Below are positions 4,906-5,275 of a stretch of DNA of 5,275 nt, piece after piece. Source of the DNA: a bacterium. Lineage in GTDB: Bacteria; Bacillota_I; Bacilli_A; RFN20; DUOF01. The translations under genes were made by a program, and so were the position numbers. Location: positions 1-5,275 of the forward strand of contig DUOF01000083.1 of the NCBI GenBank assembly GCA_012839015.1. Reading direction: 5' to 3'. Every line of letters starts with the position of its first letter. Position 1 is the stretch's first letter. The notes under the pieces were generated by a model. That model did not search any database. It was not told the DNA's origin and worked only from the letters and a program-made list of their open reading frames with translations.

Positions 4906-5275
4906 ATGCGAGAAATAGTTTTATTCAGTGATAGTACTTGTGATTTAAATGAACAGTTGATTAAAGAGGCAGACATTAAAATTGTCCCTCTTTATGTAGG
5001 TTTTAATGAAGAAATTTATAAAGACGGAGAAGAAATAAACCCAGAAGGTTTATATAATAAAGTTGAAGAATTAGGCTTTTTACCTAAGACTTCTGCTGCT
5101 TCAATGGTAGATTTTTATGAAGCTTTTAAACCTTATATAGAGGATGGAAAAGATATTATCTATCTTGGCATTGGTTCAAAGTTTTCGACTACCTTTAATA
5201 ATGCCCTTTTAGCAGCTAGAGAGTTTGATGAAGGTAGAGTTACCATTATTGATAGTGAGAATCTATCTACTTCAA
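4906..5275 (+). CDS. DegV-family fatty-acid-binding protein, N-terminal part (3' end outside window)
   Basis: The first 123 residues are present and the frame stays open to the window edge. Family members are usually about 280 residues, so roughly 40 percent is seen. Hallmarks: the opening strand with SDSTCDL (8-14), PKTSAAS (60-66), GIGSKFSTT (88-96, in place of the common SSxLSGT) and DSENLSTS (116-123). DegV/FakB proteins bind a fatty acid in the cleft between two domains and present its carboxylate to the kinase FakA, which makes acyl-phosphate for phospholipid synthesis. Thr62 and Ser94 sit where carboxylate-binding residues are expected; this is inferred by motif alignment. The start follows GGAGTGA (4895-4901) at short but normal spacing. 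A terminator upstream separates it from the CpaE-like unit, so it probably has its own promoter. No FakA kinase gene is in view. Confidence 0.93.
   Translation, partial: MREIVLFSDSTCDLNEQLIKEADIKIVPLYVGFNEEIYKDGEEINPEGLYNKVEELGFLPKTSAASMVDFYEAFKPYIEDGKDIIYLGIGSKFSTTFNNALLAAREFDEGRVTIIDSENLSTS

Noticed and set aside
1..5275. Reassigned UGA codon, since no gene in the window stops with TGA
   Set aside because: Eight stops in AT-rich DNA are too few to show this, and no in-frame TGA is needed to read any gene through.

Overview
The window looks like chromosomal DNA of a low-GC Gram-positive bacterium (Bacillota or a close relative). Evidence: it is AT-rich, has strong AGGAGG-type ribosome binding sites and a consensus sigma-A promoter with an L21 leader RNA, and carries the rplU-prp-rpmA-obgE block with the L27 N-terminal extension that the Prp protease removes. 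No spo0B gene lies between rpmA and obgE, unlike Bacillus subtilis. That fits a clostridial, erysipelotrichial or mollicute-related lineage better than Bacillus, but I cannot name the species. All seven genes whose stop is seen downstream of the permease end in TAA and the permease ends in TAG. Tryptophan is encoded by TGG where checked, so nothing demands a non-standard code.

Layout, all on the + strand: (1) 1-339, the C-terminal end of an ABC-2 type transporter permease. (2) 360-388, a strong promoter, then the L21 leader at about 391-490. (3) 506-1426, rplU (L21), prp (L27-processing cysteine protease) and rpmA (L27), closed by a compact terminator at 1435-1457. (4) 1471-2748, obgE (ribosome-assembly GTPase), which begins just after that terminator, and 2791-3084, a small cytoplasmic-type LysM protein with a C-terminal CPHC knuckle, closed by a terminator at 3097-3124. 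(5) 3237-4769, a two-gene unit with its own candidate promoter, encoding a DUF1622 membrane protein and a CpaE/TadZ-like MinD-family ATPase, closed by a terminator near 4780-4830. (6) From 4906 to the window edge, the N-terminal part of a DegV fatty-acid-binding protein, preceded by an imperfect direct repeat.

The first half is a conserved ribosome-biogenesis block: L21 and L27 of the large subunit, the protease that matures L27, and the Obg GTPase of 50S assembly. The second half is less standard. The most interesting part is the DUF1622/CpaE-like pair, a discrete transcription unit with no Tad/Flp pilus genes in view. Its ATPase has lost the signature lysine of the deviant Walker A motif and an acidic residue that matches a catalytic position in MinD. 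The LysM/CPHC protein resembles the start of the spore-coat protein SafA and is also unusual. I see no CRISPR array, tRNA, rRNA or mobile element. No stretch longer than 300 bases lacks a gene.
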